Shown here: piece after piece, positions 1 through 8,579 of the stretch
How the letters are laid out: every line of letters starts with the position of its first letter
Numbering within the stretch: the first letter of the stretch is position 1
Origin: Lysobacter sp. Root494
GTDB taxonomy: Bacteria > Pseudomonadota > Gammaproteobacteria > Xanthomonadales > Xanthomonadaceae
Length of the DNA: 64,000 bases
Assembly (NCBI RefSeq): GCF_001427225.1
Contig: NZ_LMFH01000001.1
Location: 63,312-127,311 of the forward strand
Direction of reading: 5' to 3'
Translations under genes and position numbers: made by a program
The notes under the pieces: generated by a model
Databases searched by the model: none
What the model was told of the DNA's origin: nothing
What the model saw: only the letters and a program-made list of their open reading frames with translations

Positions 1-367
1 GCAGCACGATGTCGAGCTTCGGCGGCTGGTACATGACGCCGAGCGACGCCATCAGCGCGCTGAAGTTCTCCATCAAAAAGCCGCCGTACTTGAAGTAGCC
101 GAGCATGCCGAGGTTGACCACCACCGACAGCAGCATCCACGAGCGGCGCGCATGCGGATGCTCCGCGGACACCAGCTTCTTCGCCGCCCACCAGTCGACC
201 ACGGTCGAGATCCATAGCAGCACGACGAACGGCGGGTTCCACGCCGCATAGAAGAGGTAGCTGGCCACCAGCAGGTTGGCCTTCTTCGTCGTCCAGCCCA
301 GGGGCAGGTTGTGCAGCACCAGCACACAGGCGAAGAAGACGACGAACGTCAGGGAGTTGAACACCAT
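1..367 (-). CDS. MBOAT-family O-acyltransferase (AlgI-like), N-terminal part only
   Basis: The reading frame starts at an ATG (complement of 365-367) and stays open to the left edge, so about 122 N-terminal residues are visible. They begin MVFNSLTFVVFF and contain at least three hydrophobic segments. They also carry NLPLGWTTKKANLLVASYLF, a WNP motif and a VDWWAAKKL segment, the typical opening of AlgI/DltB-type membrane-bound O-acyltransferases. These proteins usually span the inner membrane about ten times and transfer acyl groups, often acetyl, to extracellular polysaccharides. The catalytic histidine region lies outside the window, so the substrate cannot be stated. The gene is divergent from the small gene at 575, with about 200 bp between them. 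Confidence 0.85.
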   Translation of the reverse strand, partial: MVFNSLTFVVFFACVLVLHNLPLGWTTKKANLLVASYLFYAAWNPPFVVLLWISTVVDWWAAKKLVSAEHPHARRSWMLLSVVVNLGMLGYFKYGGFLMENFSALMASLGVMYQPPKLDIVL

Positions 368-574
368 GGACAGCGGCTTCCGGCGGCCGCATGGGCCGTT
401 ACGCGGGAGACAACGCGTTTACGGCGACGCGCAGGACACGGGAAAACGCCTGCGTGCTTCACGCGAGCGCGAAAAACTGGCCTGAATCGGGCGGGGAAGC
501 GTTGGCGATGCCGGGTGCACCCCCGAACGGGTAGGGTCTTCGTACGCGGGTGATCCGCATGACGGGAGCACAAC

Positions 575-784
575 ATGGCGCACACAGTGACTTTCAGCGT
601 CCCGGAACGGTCGCTCGGACGCGAGGACATCGAATTCGTGGTGATGCGCGACGGCGTGCGCTTCGGCACGCTGCTGGTGTCGAAGGGTGCGGTCGAGTGG
701 CGCCCGACCAACAACGTCTATCGCCGGCGCCTGCGCTGGGACCGCTTCGACCAGGTGATGCGTGCGAGTGGGCGACGGGTGTAG
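575..784 (+). CDS. Small conserved hypothetical protein (69 aa)
   Basis: The ATG at 575 follows GGGAG at a workable distance. The product is soluble, basic toward the C-terminus and has no signal peptide or membrane segment. It reads as one compact domain: a beta-strand-like start (HTVTFSVPERSL), a glycine turn (RDGVRFGTLLVSKGAVEW) and an arginine-rich tail (YRRRLRWDRFDQVM). I do not recognise a named family. The codon use and the regular charged/hydrophobic pattern look like a real protein, and I believe similar short proteins occur in Xanthomonadaceae. It stands alone between the divergent acyltransferase gene and the convergent oxidoreductase gene, so context gives no function. Confidence 0.6.
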   Translation: MAHTVTFSVPERSLGREDIEFVVMRDGVRFGTLLVSKGAVEWRPTNNVYRRRLRWDRFDQVMRASGRRV

Positions 785-907
785 CGCGATTCGCGCAGCC
801 GCGTTGGTGCCGTGCAGAGCGGGGCAAGCGCGATCTACGAAGGCGCAGTGACATGGAGACGTCCACGGGGCGGGCCCGGCGCAACAGTGCTGCGGAATGG
901 CGGCAAC

Positions 908-936
908 AAAAAAAGCCCCGCTTTCGCGGGGCTTTT
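908..936 (-). terminator. Rho-independent terminator of the indolepyruvate oxidoreductase gene
   Basis: A perfect GC stem, GCCCCGC / GCGGGGC, closes a TTTC loop and has A-tracts on its left and T-tracts on its right. Read on the minus strand it lies 13 bases past the TGA at 949 and ends in seven T residues. It could also work weakly in the plus direction. Confidence 0.85.
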
Positions 937-948
937 CGGCTTTGCGGA

Positions 949-3900
949 TCAGGCGACCTTCACGATCCGCAGCGGGTTGCTCCATTCCTTCAGCAACTCC
1001 GCTTCGCGTGCCTTGGCCTTGTGCAGATGTTCTTCCTTGACGTGGCCGTAGCCGCGGATGTGTTCCGGGATCGAGGCAATCTCGGCGGCGAGGTCGACGT
1101 TGCCGCGGTCGAGCTTGCCGAGCAGGCCGTCGATCGTCACGAAGTAGTCGGCGATCAGCTGGCGCTCCATCTTCCGCTCTTCGGTCCTGCCAAAGATGTC
1201 GAACGCGGTGCCGCGCAGGCGGCGCAGCTTCGCCATCCACTTGAACGCGGTGAACACCCACGGGCCGAATTCCTGCTTGACCAGGCGGCCCTGCGCATCC
1301 TTCTTCGCCAGCAGCGGCGGCGCGAGGTGGAACTTCAGCTTGAAGTCGCCCTCGAACTGCTGCGCCAGCTTCTTCTGGAAGTCGCCGCTGGTGTACAGGC
1401 GCGCGACTTCGTACTCGTCCTTGTAGGCCATCAGCTTGAACGCGTAGCGGGCGACGGCTTCGGTCAGGTCGGTCGAACCCGGCGCCCTGCGCTCTTCGGC
1501 TTCGCGCACCTTCGCGACGAAGTCGGTGTAGCGCTTCGCGTACGCGGCGTCCTGGTAATCGGTGAGGAAGGCGATACGGCGCGCGACCAGCTCGTCGAGC
1601 GAACGCGACAGGCGCGCATCGTCGAGCGGCAGGAACGACACGTTGTCGTCGCCATGCGCCGGCACGTGGCGCAACTCGTCTTCGTGACGCGTGTTGCGCG
1701 GCGCGGACGTGGCGCCCCATTCGTTGCCTTCCCACGCGCCGGCCTTGAGCATCGGCAGCTCGCGTGGCGTGGCTTCAGCGGCGGTCGGCGCGTTGCGGAT
1801 CAGGCCCGCGGCTTCGGCGACGCCCGTCGGATCGATCGCGGCGAGGCGGCCCCAGGCGAACGCGGTCTTGTTCATATCGACCGCGGCGCCGTTGAGTTCG
1901 ATCGCGCGCATCAGCGAGTCGAACGCGATCGGCACCAGCGACTTCTGCCAGGCGTAGCCGAGGATGAAGAGGTTGGTCGCGATCGCATCGCCGAGCAGTG
2001 CGGTGGCGAGCTGGGTGGCGTCGACGAGCGACAGCTTGGCGGCGGCCTGCGCATCGCTTCCCAGCGCCTTGCTGATCGCGGACACGATGTCGGTCGCCGG
2101 GAACTGCATGTCGGGACGCGTGGTGAACGTGCCCGGCATCGCCTCGTAGCTGTTGAGCACGACGTGACTGCGGCCGGTGCGGATCTTCGACAGCACCCAG
2201 TAGTCGTTGACTACGACCATGTCGCAGCCGAGCACGAGGTCGGCTTCGCCTGCGGCGATGCGCACGGCGTGGATGTCGGCCGGCGTCTTCGCGATGCGGA
2301 TGTGCGTCGTCACCGCGCCGCCCTTCTGGGCGAGACCGGTCTGGTCGAGCACGGTCGAGCCCTTGCCTTCGAGATGACCGGCCATGCCGAGCAGCGCGCC
2401 GATGGTGACGACGCCGGTGCCGCCGACGCCGGTGAGCAGGATGTTCCAGGGTTGCTCGAGCGAAGGCAGCGTCGGCATCGGCAGGTCGCTGAGACGATCC
2501 TTGGCCGACGAACCTTTCTTCTTCTTCAGTGCCCCGCCTTCGACGGTGACGAAGCTGGGGCAGAAGCCGTTGACGCAGGAATAGTCCTTGTTGCAGTTGC
2601 TCTGGTCGATGTCGCGCTTGCGGCCGAACTCGGTTTCCTTCGGCAGTACCGACACGCAGAACGACTTCTTGCCGCAGTCGCCGCAGCCTTCGCACACCAG
2701 CGAATTGACGACGACACGTTTGTTCGGATCGACCATCTTGCCGCGCTTGCGGCGGCGGCGTTTCTCGGTCGCGCAGGTCTGGTCGTAGATCAGGACCGAG
2801 ACGCCCTTCACCTCGCGCAGGCGCTTCTGCACCGCGTCGAGTTCCTTGCGGTCGAAGAATTCGATGCCGCTGGGGAAGATCGAATGATCCGACCACTTCG
2901 CGATGTCGTCGGACACCAGCACGATGGTCTCGACGCCTTCACTGCGCACCTGGTGCGCGATCTGCGGCACCGACAGCGTGCCGTCGACGGGCTGGCCGCC
3001 GGTCATCGCCACCGCGTCGTTGTAGAGGATCTTGTAGGTGATGTTCACGCCGGCGGCGACCGACTGGCGGATCGCCAGCGAACCGGAGTGGAAATAAGTG
3101 CCATCGCCAAGGTTCTGGAACACGTGCGGCGTTTCGGTGAACGCCGCCTGGCCCGCCCACGTCACGCCTTCGCCGCCCATGTGGGTAAAGGTGTCGGTGT
3201 TGCGGTCCATCCACGTGACCATGTAGTGGCAGCCGATGCCGCCCAGCGCGCGCGAACCTTCCGGTACCACGGTCGAGGTGTTGTGCGGGCAGCCCGAGCA
3301 GTAGTGCGGCACGCGCGGGAACTGCGCGCGCGGCAGCGCGAGTTCGGATTCCTTCTCGGCCATCCAGCGCAGCACGTTCTCGATGTGCTCGCTGTTGTGG
3401 AAGCGCTGGATCCGCTTCGCGATCACACCCGCGATGCGCGCCGGCGTGAGTTCGCCGGTCGAAGGCAGGATCCATTCGCCGCTCTCGTCATATTTGCCGA
3501 CGACGCTCGGGCGCTCGGCCCAGTTGTACATGTATTCCTTCATCTGGCTTTCGATGAAGGCGTGCTTCTCCTCGACCACCACGATGTCCTGCAGGCCGCG
3601 CGCGAAGTGGCGCAGGCCGACCGGTTCCAGCGGCCAGGTCATGCCGACCTTGTAGACGCGGATGCCGAGGTCCGCGCAGGCGCGCGCGTCGAGGCCGAGG
3701 TATTCCAGCGCCTGCAGCACGTCGAGATACGACTTGCCGGTGGTGATGATGCCCAGGCGCGCGTTCGGCGAATCGAGCACGATGCGGTCGAGGCGGTTGG
3801 CGCGCGCGAACGCCTGCGCGGCCTTCACCGCGTACTGGTGCAGGCGCATTTCCTGGTTGAGCGGCGGATCCGGCCAGCGGATGTTGAGGCCGCCTTCGGG

Positions 3901-4647
3901 CATCTCGAAATCGGTCGGGATGACGATGTCGAGCGCGAGCGGATTGACGTCGACCGATGCCGACGACTCCACCGTTTCGGCGATCGTCTTGAAGCCGACC
4001 CAGCGCCCCGTGTAGCGCGACATCGCCCAGCCGACCAGGCCCATGTCGAGGATGTCCTGCACGCCGGCCGGGTTGAGTACCGGCATCATCGCGCTGACGA
4101 ATTCGTGCTCGGAGCCGTGCGGCAACGTCGAGGAACGGCAGGCATGGTCGTCGGCCGCCAGGGCGAGCACGCCGCCGAGCCTGCCGGTGCCCGCGGCGTT
4201 GGCGTGCTTGAACACGTCGCCGCAGCGATCCACGCCCGGGCCCTTGCCGTACCACATGCCGTAGACGCCATCGACCTTGGCGCCCGGGAACAGGTTGGTC
4301 TGCTGCGAGCCCCAGACCATGGTCGCGCCGAGGTCTTCGTTGAGGCCCGGGGTGAACTTCACTCCCGCGGCTTCAAGGTGCTTCTTAGCCCGCCACAGCT
4401 CCAGGTCGAAGCCGCCCAGCGGCGAGCCGCGGTAGCCGGAGATGAAGCCGCCGGTGTTCAGGCCCGCGGCCTGGTCGCGCAGGCGCTGCATCAGCGGAAG
4501 GCGGACGAGGGCCTGCACGCCGGACAGGTAGATGCGGCCTTCGACACGGCTGTACTTGTGGTCCAGCGTGTAGTCGGGATCGACCACGCTGTTGGTAAGC
4601 GCGGTGTTCGCCGAGGACGGCGAGCTGAGTTCGGCGGTGCTGGTCAT
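949..4647 (-). CDS. Indolepyruvate/2-oxoacid:ferredoxin oxidoreductase, fused IorAB type
   Basis: The 1232-residue product has the order of fused proteobacterial indolepyruvate ferredoxin oxidoreductases. An N-terminal pyruvate-oxidoreductase-like domain carries SGYRGSPLGGFD. A thiamine-diphosphate domain lies around residues 445-600 (SGCPHNTSTV, GGIGCHYM). An iron-sulfur cysteine cluster near residue 650 reads CEGCGDC, followed by further cysteines. A gamma-type domain (GVGGTGVVTIGALLG, then DQTGLAQKGGAV) begins near residue 740. A C-terminal extension of about 270 residues follows. The family oxidatively decarboxylates aryl or branched 2-oxoacids to acyl-CoA with ferredoxin as acceptor, a step in aromatic or branched amino-acid breakdown. 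I chose the ATG at 4647 because GGAG lies just upstream. The frame stays open to 4734 but the extra residues look untranslated. The gene is monocistronic with its own terminator. Confidence 0.92.
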   Translation of the reverse strand: MTSTAELSSPSSANTALTNSVVDPDYTLDHKYSRVEGRIYLSGVQALVRLPLMQRLRDQAAGLNTGGFISGYRGSPLGGFDLELWRAKKHLEAAGVKFTPGLNEDLGATMVWGSQQTNLFPGAKVDGVYGMWYGKGPGVDRCGDVFKHANAAGTGRLGGVLALAADDHACRSSTLPHGSEHEFVSAMMPVLNPAGVQDILDMGLVGWAMSRYTGRWVGFKTIAETVESSASVDVNPLALDIVIPTDFEMPEGGLNIRWPDPPLNQEMRLHQYAVKAAQAFARANRLDRIVLDSPNARLGIITTGKSYLDVLQALEYLGLDARACADLGIRVYKVGMTWPLEPVGLRHFARGLQDIVVVEEKHAFIESQMKEYMYNWAERPSVVGKYDESGEWILPSTGELTPARIAGVIAKRIQRFHNSEHIENVLRWMAEKESELALPRAQFPRVPHYCSGCPHNTSTVVPEGSRALGGIGCHYMVTWMDRNTDTFTHMGGEGVTWAGQAAFTETPHVFQNLGDGTYFHSGSLAIRQSVAAGVNITYKILYNDAVAMTGGQPVDGTLSVPQIAHQVRSEGVETIVLVSDDIAKWSDHSIFPSGIEFFDRKELDAVQKRLREVKGVSVLIYDQTCATEKRRRRKRGKMVDPNKRVVVNSLVCEGCGDCGKKSFCVSVLPKETEFGRKRDIDQSNCNKDYSCVNGFCPSFVTVEGGALKKKKGSSAKDRLSDLPMPTLPSLEQPWNILLTGVGGTGVVTIGALLGMAGHLEGKGSTVLDQTGLAQKGGAVTTHIRIAKTPADIHAVRIAAGEADLVLGCDMVVVNDYWVLSKIRTGRSHVVLNSYEAMPGTFTTRPDMQFPATDIVSAISKALGSDAQAAAKLSLVDATQLATALLGDAIATNLFILGYAWQKSLVPIAFDSLMRAIELNGAAVDMNKTAFAWGRLAAIDPTGVAEAAGLIRNAPTAAEATPRELPMLKAGAWEGNEWGATSAPRNTRHEDELRHVPAHGDDNVSFLPLDDARLSRSLDELVARRIAFLTDYQDAAYAKRYTDFVAKVREAEERRAPGSTDLTEAVARYAFKLMAYKDEYEVARLYTSGDFQKKLAQQFEGDFKLKFHLAPPLLAKKDAQGRLVKQEFGPWVFTAFKWMAKLRRLRGTAFDIFGRTEERKMERQLIADYFVTIDGLLGKLDRGNVDLAAEIASIPEHIRGYGHVKEEHLHKAKAREAELLKEWSNPLRIVKVA

Positions 4648-4762
4648 GGCGTGGCTCCGGGCGCGGCAGGACAAACCGCGTGCGTGGCTGCGGGGATTTG
4701 GAAATTGGGGATCGTCGGAAAGACTTCGCGGCACCCCAGAAGTGCCTTGAAAATCGGTTGAA

Positions 4763-4768
4763 ATTATA
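4763..4768 (-). promoter_or_regulatory. Candidate -10 element upstream of the oxidoreductase gene
   Basis: The minus strand reads TATAAT, a perfect sigma-70 -10 box, about 116 bp upstream of the start at 4647. No convincing -35 box is seen 17 bp further upstream, so this is a tentative promoter call. Confidence 0.4.
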
Positions 4769-4904
4769 GCAGTGGGCTGAACGCCGGGCGTCGCATTTAC
4801 TGCGTTGAAACGGGCGAATCAGCGGCGCAAACATGCGCGAATCGTGAAATGCGTGAGAGAGAATTCGAAGCCCGCCAACGCCGCTGCGTGGCGCAAAAGC
4901 AAAT

Positions 4905-5060
4905 CCCCCGACCCCTTCTTCGAAGGGGCAAAAGCAAGCGCTTGCTACTGCATCTGAGAGGCAAGCCCACGCTTTGCTCCTCCCCGTGACACGCTTGCTC
5001 CTCCCGTGGAACGGAGACCCCCGCTTTGCTCCTCTCTCTGAAAGAGGGAGGCCGGGAGGG
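4905..5060. repeat. Degenerate intergenic repeats between the oxidoreductase gene and nagA
   Basis: The stretch 4769-5161 has no convincing gene. It holds three imperfect copies of a phrase like CGCTTTGCTCCTC at about 4976, 4994 and 5021. It also has a hairpin CCCCTTCTTCGAAGGGG at 4914-4930 and a purine-rich tail AGAGGGAGGCCGGGAGGGAG. It looks like decayed copies of a dispersed intergenic repeat rather than coding sequence. No promoter for a rightward gene is evident. Confidence 0.5.
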
Positions 5061-5161
5061 AGTTGCGCCGCGGCAGCGGCGCGCCCGCAGGCTTCTACTG
5101 GGTGAAGGCGAAAACGAAGTGGGTGCGGCCCGAATCGGCCAACGCACTTTGTTCGCGCGAA

Positions 5162-6301
5162 TTACGCCTGCCCGCCGATCCAGTTTCCCTGCACATGCAG
5201 GGCAGGATCGAGCATAACCAGGTCGGCGCGATACCCCGGTGCGATCCGCCCCAACTCGCTACCGAGCCCGAGGAATTCGGCCGGATAAGTCGACGCCATG
5301 CGGCAGGCTTCATCCAGCGGCAGCCCGACCCGTTCCACCGTGTTGCGTACCGCGCCGGCCATGTCGAGCGCGGAGCCGGCGAGCCCGCCTTCGGCCGTGC
5401 TGCACTTGCCGTCGCGGCAGGTCATCGGAATGCCGTAGAGCGTGAAGTCCTCGCGCTCGCCGCCCACCGGCGGCATCGCGTCGGTGACCAGCATCATCTT
5501 GCCGCGCGGCTTCGCCGCTATCGCGACACGCAGCGAGGCATCGTGCACGTGGAAGCCGTCGACGATGATCCCGCACCAGCTGTCGGGATCTTCCAGCGAA
5601 GCGCCGACGCCGCCCGGTTCTCGACTGCCCAGCGGGGTCATCGCATTGAACAGATGGGTGACGCCACGCACGCCGGCGGCGAAGGCATCACGCAGCTGCT
5701 CGTAAGTCGCGGCGGTGTGCCCGGCGCAGACGAGCACGCCGCGTTCGGTCAATGCGTGCAGTGTTTCCGGTGCGAAGCGCTCCGGCGCCAGCGTCACCAT
5801 CGTCTTGCCCACGCCGAGCGACGCGACGAGATCGAGTTCACGCGCATCGGGCATGTGGAACTTGTGCGAGTCGTGCACGCCCTTGCGTGCTTCGGCGAGA
5901 TACGGACCCTCGAGGTGGATGCCGAGGATGCCGGGCACGTTCTGCGCGATCGCCTCGCGCACCGCTTCGATCGCGCGCTGCATCACCGCGACGTCGTCGC
6001 TGATCAGCGTCGGCATCAGGCCCGTGGTGCCGAAGCGGCGATGCGCCGCTGCGATCCGGCGCAGGCCTTCAACCGTCGGTTCGTCGTTGAACAGCACGTC
6101 GCCGCCGCCGTTGACCTGGGTGTCGATGAAACCGGGCACGAGATAGGTGCCCTGCAGGTCGACGGTCGATGCGGTAGTGGTCGTGCTGTCGCCGGGCAAC
6201 ACGGCGACGATGTAACCGTCTTCCACGACTACGCTGACGTCGCGTTCGAAACCGCGATCGGTGAGGACGTGGCCGTTGTGGAAGACGAGGGTGTTGTTCA
6301 T
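5162..6301 (-). CDS. nagA: N-acetylglucosamine-6-phosphate deacetylase
   Basis: The 379-residue product removes acetate from N-acetylglucosamine-6-phosphate to give glucosamine-6-phosphate in the cytoplasm. It has the amidohydrolase fold signature for this family: VPGFIDTQVNGGGD near residue 50, GIHLEGPYL with the metal-binding glutamate, VCAGHTAAT and GVTHLFNAM with metal-site histidines, and MLVTDAMPP with the catalytic aspartate. Length fits the family. The start is MNNTLVFHNG at 6301; another ATG two codons upstream (6307) is possible. It lies 140 bp downstream of the deaminase gene on the same strand, which lies downstream of the GntR regulator, so the three probably form one amino-sugar unit. 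The gap to the deaminase gene contains a dispersed repeat. Confidence 0.95.
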   Translation of the reverse strand: MNNTLVFHNGHVLTDRGFERDVSVVVEDGYIVAVLPGDSTTTTASTVDLQGTYLVPGFIDTQVNGGGDVLFNDEPTVEGLRRIAAAHRRFGTTGLMPTLISDDVAVMQRAIEAVREAIAQNVPGILGIHLEGPYLAEARKGVHDSHKFHMPDARELDLVASLGVGKTMVTLAPERFAPETLHALTERGVLVCAGHTAATYEQLRDAFAAGVRGVTHLFNAMTPLGSREPGGVGASLEDPDSWCGIIVDGFHVHDASLRVAIAAKPRGKMMLVTDAMPPVGGEREDFTLYGIPMTCRDGKCSTAEGGLAGSALDMAGAVRNTVERVGLPLDEACRMASTYPAEFLGLGSELGRIAPGYRADLVMLDPALHVQGNWIGGQA

Positions 6302-6338
6302 GGTCATCTGTCTGGCTAGGCGAATGGCGACGTAGGGA

Positions 6339-6380
6339 ACGGTCATCCCGAGCGTAGCGAGGGACCTGCTTCTGCTTTCA
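6339..6380. repeat. Dispersed GTCATCCCGAGCGTAGCGAG-type repeat
   Basis: The segment between nagA and the deaminase gene carries GTCATCCCGAGCGTAGCGAG followed by GGACCTGCTT, a widely scattered intergenic repeat in proteobacteria. It has partial dyad symmetry (CCGAGCGTAGCGAGG). Confidence 0.55.
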
Positions 6381-6441
6381 CTTCGACGATCAGCCGGATC
6401 TGCGTGGCGCTCGGAACGATGGGCGACGCGATCCGCGGTTC

Positions 6442-7476
6442 TTAAACCGTCTCGGTGACCTTGTTGAGATGCGGCGGAACATCGGGATTGTGCCCGCGCG
6501 CTACCGCGAGCGCGTTCACCGCGCCGTAGAACGCCTGGATCGTGAGCAGCGGCGTGCACGCCGGATGCAGCGATGCCGGCAATGGCAGTACGCCCGCGCC
6601 GTGCGCGCCCGGACGCGCGAGCCACACCGGCGCGCCGCGCTTGCGGAATTCCTCGGCGACGGCCGCGGTGCCATCGCCGGTGCTGTCGTCCTGCGCAAAA
6701 ACAAGCACGGGGAAGTCGGCATTCACGATCGCCATCGGCCCGTGCTTCACCTCGGCGGAGGAAAACGCTTCCGCGTGCAGGCCGCAGGTTTCCTTGAACT
6801 TCAATGCGGCTTCCTGCGCCGCGGCGAGGCCGAGGCCGCGGCCGAGCACGAACAGGTTGTTGGCCAGGCGAAGGCCGGACACCAGCGGCGACCAGTCCTG
6901 CTTCCAGGCTTCGCGCAGCGCGTCCGGCAACTTTTCGACAGCGGCAAGCAGCGCGGCATCGCCGCTCCAGCGGGCGGTGAGCTGCAGCAGCGCGGCGAGC
7001 GAACACAGGTAGCTCTTGGTTGCGGCGACGCTGTTTTCCGGGCCGGCGTGCAGCGGGATCACGGTATCGGCGAGCTGCGCCAGCGGCGAATTGGCGACGT
7101 TCACCAGCGCGACGACCTGCGCGCCGGCGGATTTCGCGATCTCCGCGTTGCGCAGCAAATCGGGACTCTTGCCCGACTGCGAGATCGCGATGAACAGCGC
7201 GCCTTCCAGTTGCGGCTTCACCGCGTACACCGAGCCCACCGACGGCGAAGCCGATGCGGTGACCAGTCCGAGCGTGGTTTCGAACAGGTATTTGCCGTAG
7301 GTCGCGGCGTGGTCGGAGCTGCCGCGCGCGCAAGTGACGATGAAGCGCGGCGGTTGCTGTTTCAGGCGCGCGACGAGTGCGTCGATGACCGCGGCGTTTG
7401 CGGCGAACTGGCGCGCAACCGCGTCGGCGGCTTCGGCCGCTTCGGCGTGCATTTTCGTGGTGGTGGGGTTGGTCAT
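6442..7476 (-). CDS. nagB-II: Glucosamine-6-phosphate deaminase, SIS-domain type (NagB-II)
   Basis: The product has two SIS sugar-isomerase domains and resembles the isomerase half of GlmS without the glutaminase domain. Key parts are VTCARGSSDHAATYGKYL, ISQSGKSPDLL and NSVAATKSY in the first domain, then LGRGLGLAAAQEAALKFKET and EVKHGPMAIV in the second. Stand-alone proteins of this type in nag clusters of Xanthomonadales and Alteromonadales act as deaminases replacing the classical NagB. They convert glucosamine-6-phosphate to fructose-6-phosphate and ammonia. I favour the ATG at 7476 (MTNPTTTKM), which matches the usual family start; an in-frame ATG at 7497 would add seven residues. Its place between the GntR regulator and nagA supports the catabolic role over an isomerase role. 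Confidence 0.88.
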   Translation of the reverse strand: MTNPTTTKMHAEAAEAADAVARQFAANAAVIDALVARLKQQPPRFIVTCARGSSDHAATYGKYLFETTLGLVTASASPSVGSVYAVKPQLEGALFIAISQSGKSPDLLRNAEIAKSAGAQVVALVNVANSPLAQLADTVIPLHAGPENSVAATKSYLCSLAALLQLTARWSGDAALLAAVEKLPDALREAWKQDWSPLVSGLRLANNLFVLGRGLGLAAAQEAALKFKETCGLHAEAFSSAEVKHGPMAIVNADFPVLVFAQDDSTGDGTAAVAEEFRKRGAPVWLARPGAHGAGVLPLPASLHPACTPLLTIQAFYGAVNALAVARGHNPDVPPHLNKVTETV

Positions 7477-7515
7477 TGCGGATGCGTCCGGATGCATTAA
7501 TGCTGCCGTTGTTTT

Positions 7516-7700
7516 TGCTCGTCATTCCCGCGGAAGCGGGAATCCAGTGTCTTTGCTCTGCTGGTTCTTGCAGTTGTTCTAGCTCGCCGTTCCCTGGGAA
7601 GGCTATGTCCGGTCATCCAGTGCCTCTGCTGTTGCCGTCTTCTTGCTGCATTGGAAAGCCAGGTCACTGGATTCCCGCCTTCGCGGGAATGACGAGCAAA
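7516..7700. repeat. REPIN-like element A: paired inverted REP hairpins
   Basis: The left arm (7516-7554) contains CTCGTCATTCCCGCGGAAGC, then GGGAATCCAGTGTC. The right arm (7664-7700) is its inverted complement with the variant loop CCTTCGCGGG. About 110 bp of less conserved sequence separates them. The same pair occurs at 13537-13673 and 22762-22870. It fills the gap between the GntR regulator and nagB-II and could form a large cruciform or RNA hairpin. Confidence 0.8.
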
Positions 7701-7728
7701 AACGGGCAAAGCACGCGAAGCGAAATCC

Positions 7729-8472
7729 TCACTCACTGTGCAATTCGGCAACAAAGTCATACGCATCGCCGCGATAGAACGACCGCGTGAACTCCACCAC
7801 GCGCCCATCTTCAAGAAACGTGCGCCGCTCGATGAACAAACCCGGGCTGCCCTCCGGCAACTGCATCAGCCGCGCCTGCTCGGCGTCGAACGCAATCGCG
7901 CGTAGGCGCTGCAATGCGCGGGACGGACGAATGCCACGCTCGGCGAACGCTTCGTACAGCGAATTCCCCACCATCGAAGGATCCGCGAGCACCGACTGCG
8001 GCACCGCGGTGCGTTCCAGTGCGAGCGGCTGGTCGCCGGCGGTGCGCAGGCGGTAGTAGCGGACAACCTGCGTACCGGGCGAGACGTTGAGCGCCATCGC
8101 TTCCTCGGGCGTGACTTCGCCCAGGCTGCGGTCGAGGAACACCGACTTCGGATCCAGCCCGCGCGCGCGCAGATCGTCGGTGAAGCTGGTTAGCTTGGAG
8201 AACGACTTGACGATGCGTTCGGCGACGAAGGTGCCGGCGCCATGGCGCTGGACGACGAGCCCGTCGCCGACCAGGCCGGCGATCGCCTTGCGCACGGTGA
8301 CGCGGGAGAGGTCGAGCAGCTTGCCCAGTTCACGCTCACCGGGCAGCGCTTGGCCCGGCTTGAGCTCGCCGTTCTCGACCGCGTGCTGCAGGGTCCGGCG
8401 CAGGTGCTGGTAGGCCGGGGCCCGACGGGCCTCGGACTGGCGCTGGAATTCGCTGACCAGATAGCTGTGCAT
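7729..8472 (-). CDS. GntR/HutC-family regulator, probably of amino-sugar genes (NagQ/NagR type)
   Basis: The 247-residue product has an N-terminal winged helix (about residues 16-80: LRRTLQHAVENGELKPGQAL, then LSRVTVRKAIAGLV and QRHGAGTFV). A UTRA effector domain follows (SFTDDLRARGLDP, VVRYYRLRTAGDQPLALERT, and YDFVAELHSE at the end). UTRA domains in this subfamily bind sugar phosphates such as glucosamine-6-phosphate. The gene stands upstream of nagB-II and nagA on the same strand, so it likely represses them and itself. It is divergent from zwf; the shared 107 bp holds repeated TGGTAT half-sites. Its ATG is at 8472 (MHSYLVSEF). The exact effector is inferred from neighbours. Confidence 0.88.
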   Translation of the reverse strand: MHSYLVSEFQRQSEARRAPAYQHLRRTLQHAVENGELKPGQALPGERELGKLLDLSRVTVRKAIAGLVGDGLVVQRHGAGTFVAERIVKSFSKLTSFTDDLRARGLDPKSVFLDRSLGEVTPEEAMALNVSPGTQVVRYYRLRTAGDQPLALERTAVPQSVLADPSMVGNSLYEAFAERGIRPSRALQRLRAIAFDAEQARLMQLPEGSPGLFIERRTFLEDGRVVEFTRSFYRGDAYDFVAELHSE

Positions 8473-8482
8473 GGCCTAGACA

Positions 8483-8549
8483 ATACCAGTTGCAGACCAT
8501 ATCGGGCAAATTATGAAGAGTGGTATGCAAGTGGTATCTCAGCTGGTAT
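8483..8549. promoter_or_regulatory. Array of TGGTAT/ATACCA half-sites between the GntR gene and zwf
   Basis: ATACCA lies at 8483-8488 and a near match AGACCA at 8494-8499. TGGTAT lies at 8521-8526, 8532-8537 and 8544-8549. Spacings of 11, 11 and 12 bp keep the copies on one helical face. The half-site fits the TGGT...ACCA core known for GntR/HutC regulators. The array covers the divergent start regions and probably binds the GntR protein. Binding is inferred. Confidence 0.55.
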
Positions 8550-8579
8550 CGTGGCCCCACTGCCAACGGACCTGTCCCC

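Noticed and set aside
550-4761. A 1403-codon open frame on the plus strand opposite the indolepyruvate oxidoreductase gene
   Set aside because: The minus-strand gene has clear family motifs throughout. The plus frame is low-complexity, rich in Arg, Ala, His and Val, with no ribosome site, as expected from high third-position GC.
4735-5161. Small genes in the gap before nagA
   Set aside because: Open frames here are short, low-complexity and coincide with degenerate repeats; none has a ribosome site or recognisable motif.
5162-7525. A single 787-residue protein covering both nagA and the deaminase gene
   Set aside because: Only the C-terminal half has NagA motifs. The N-terminal part is a shadow frame of the SIS-domain gene, which reads correctly in a different frame.
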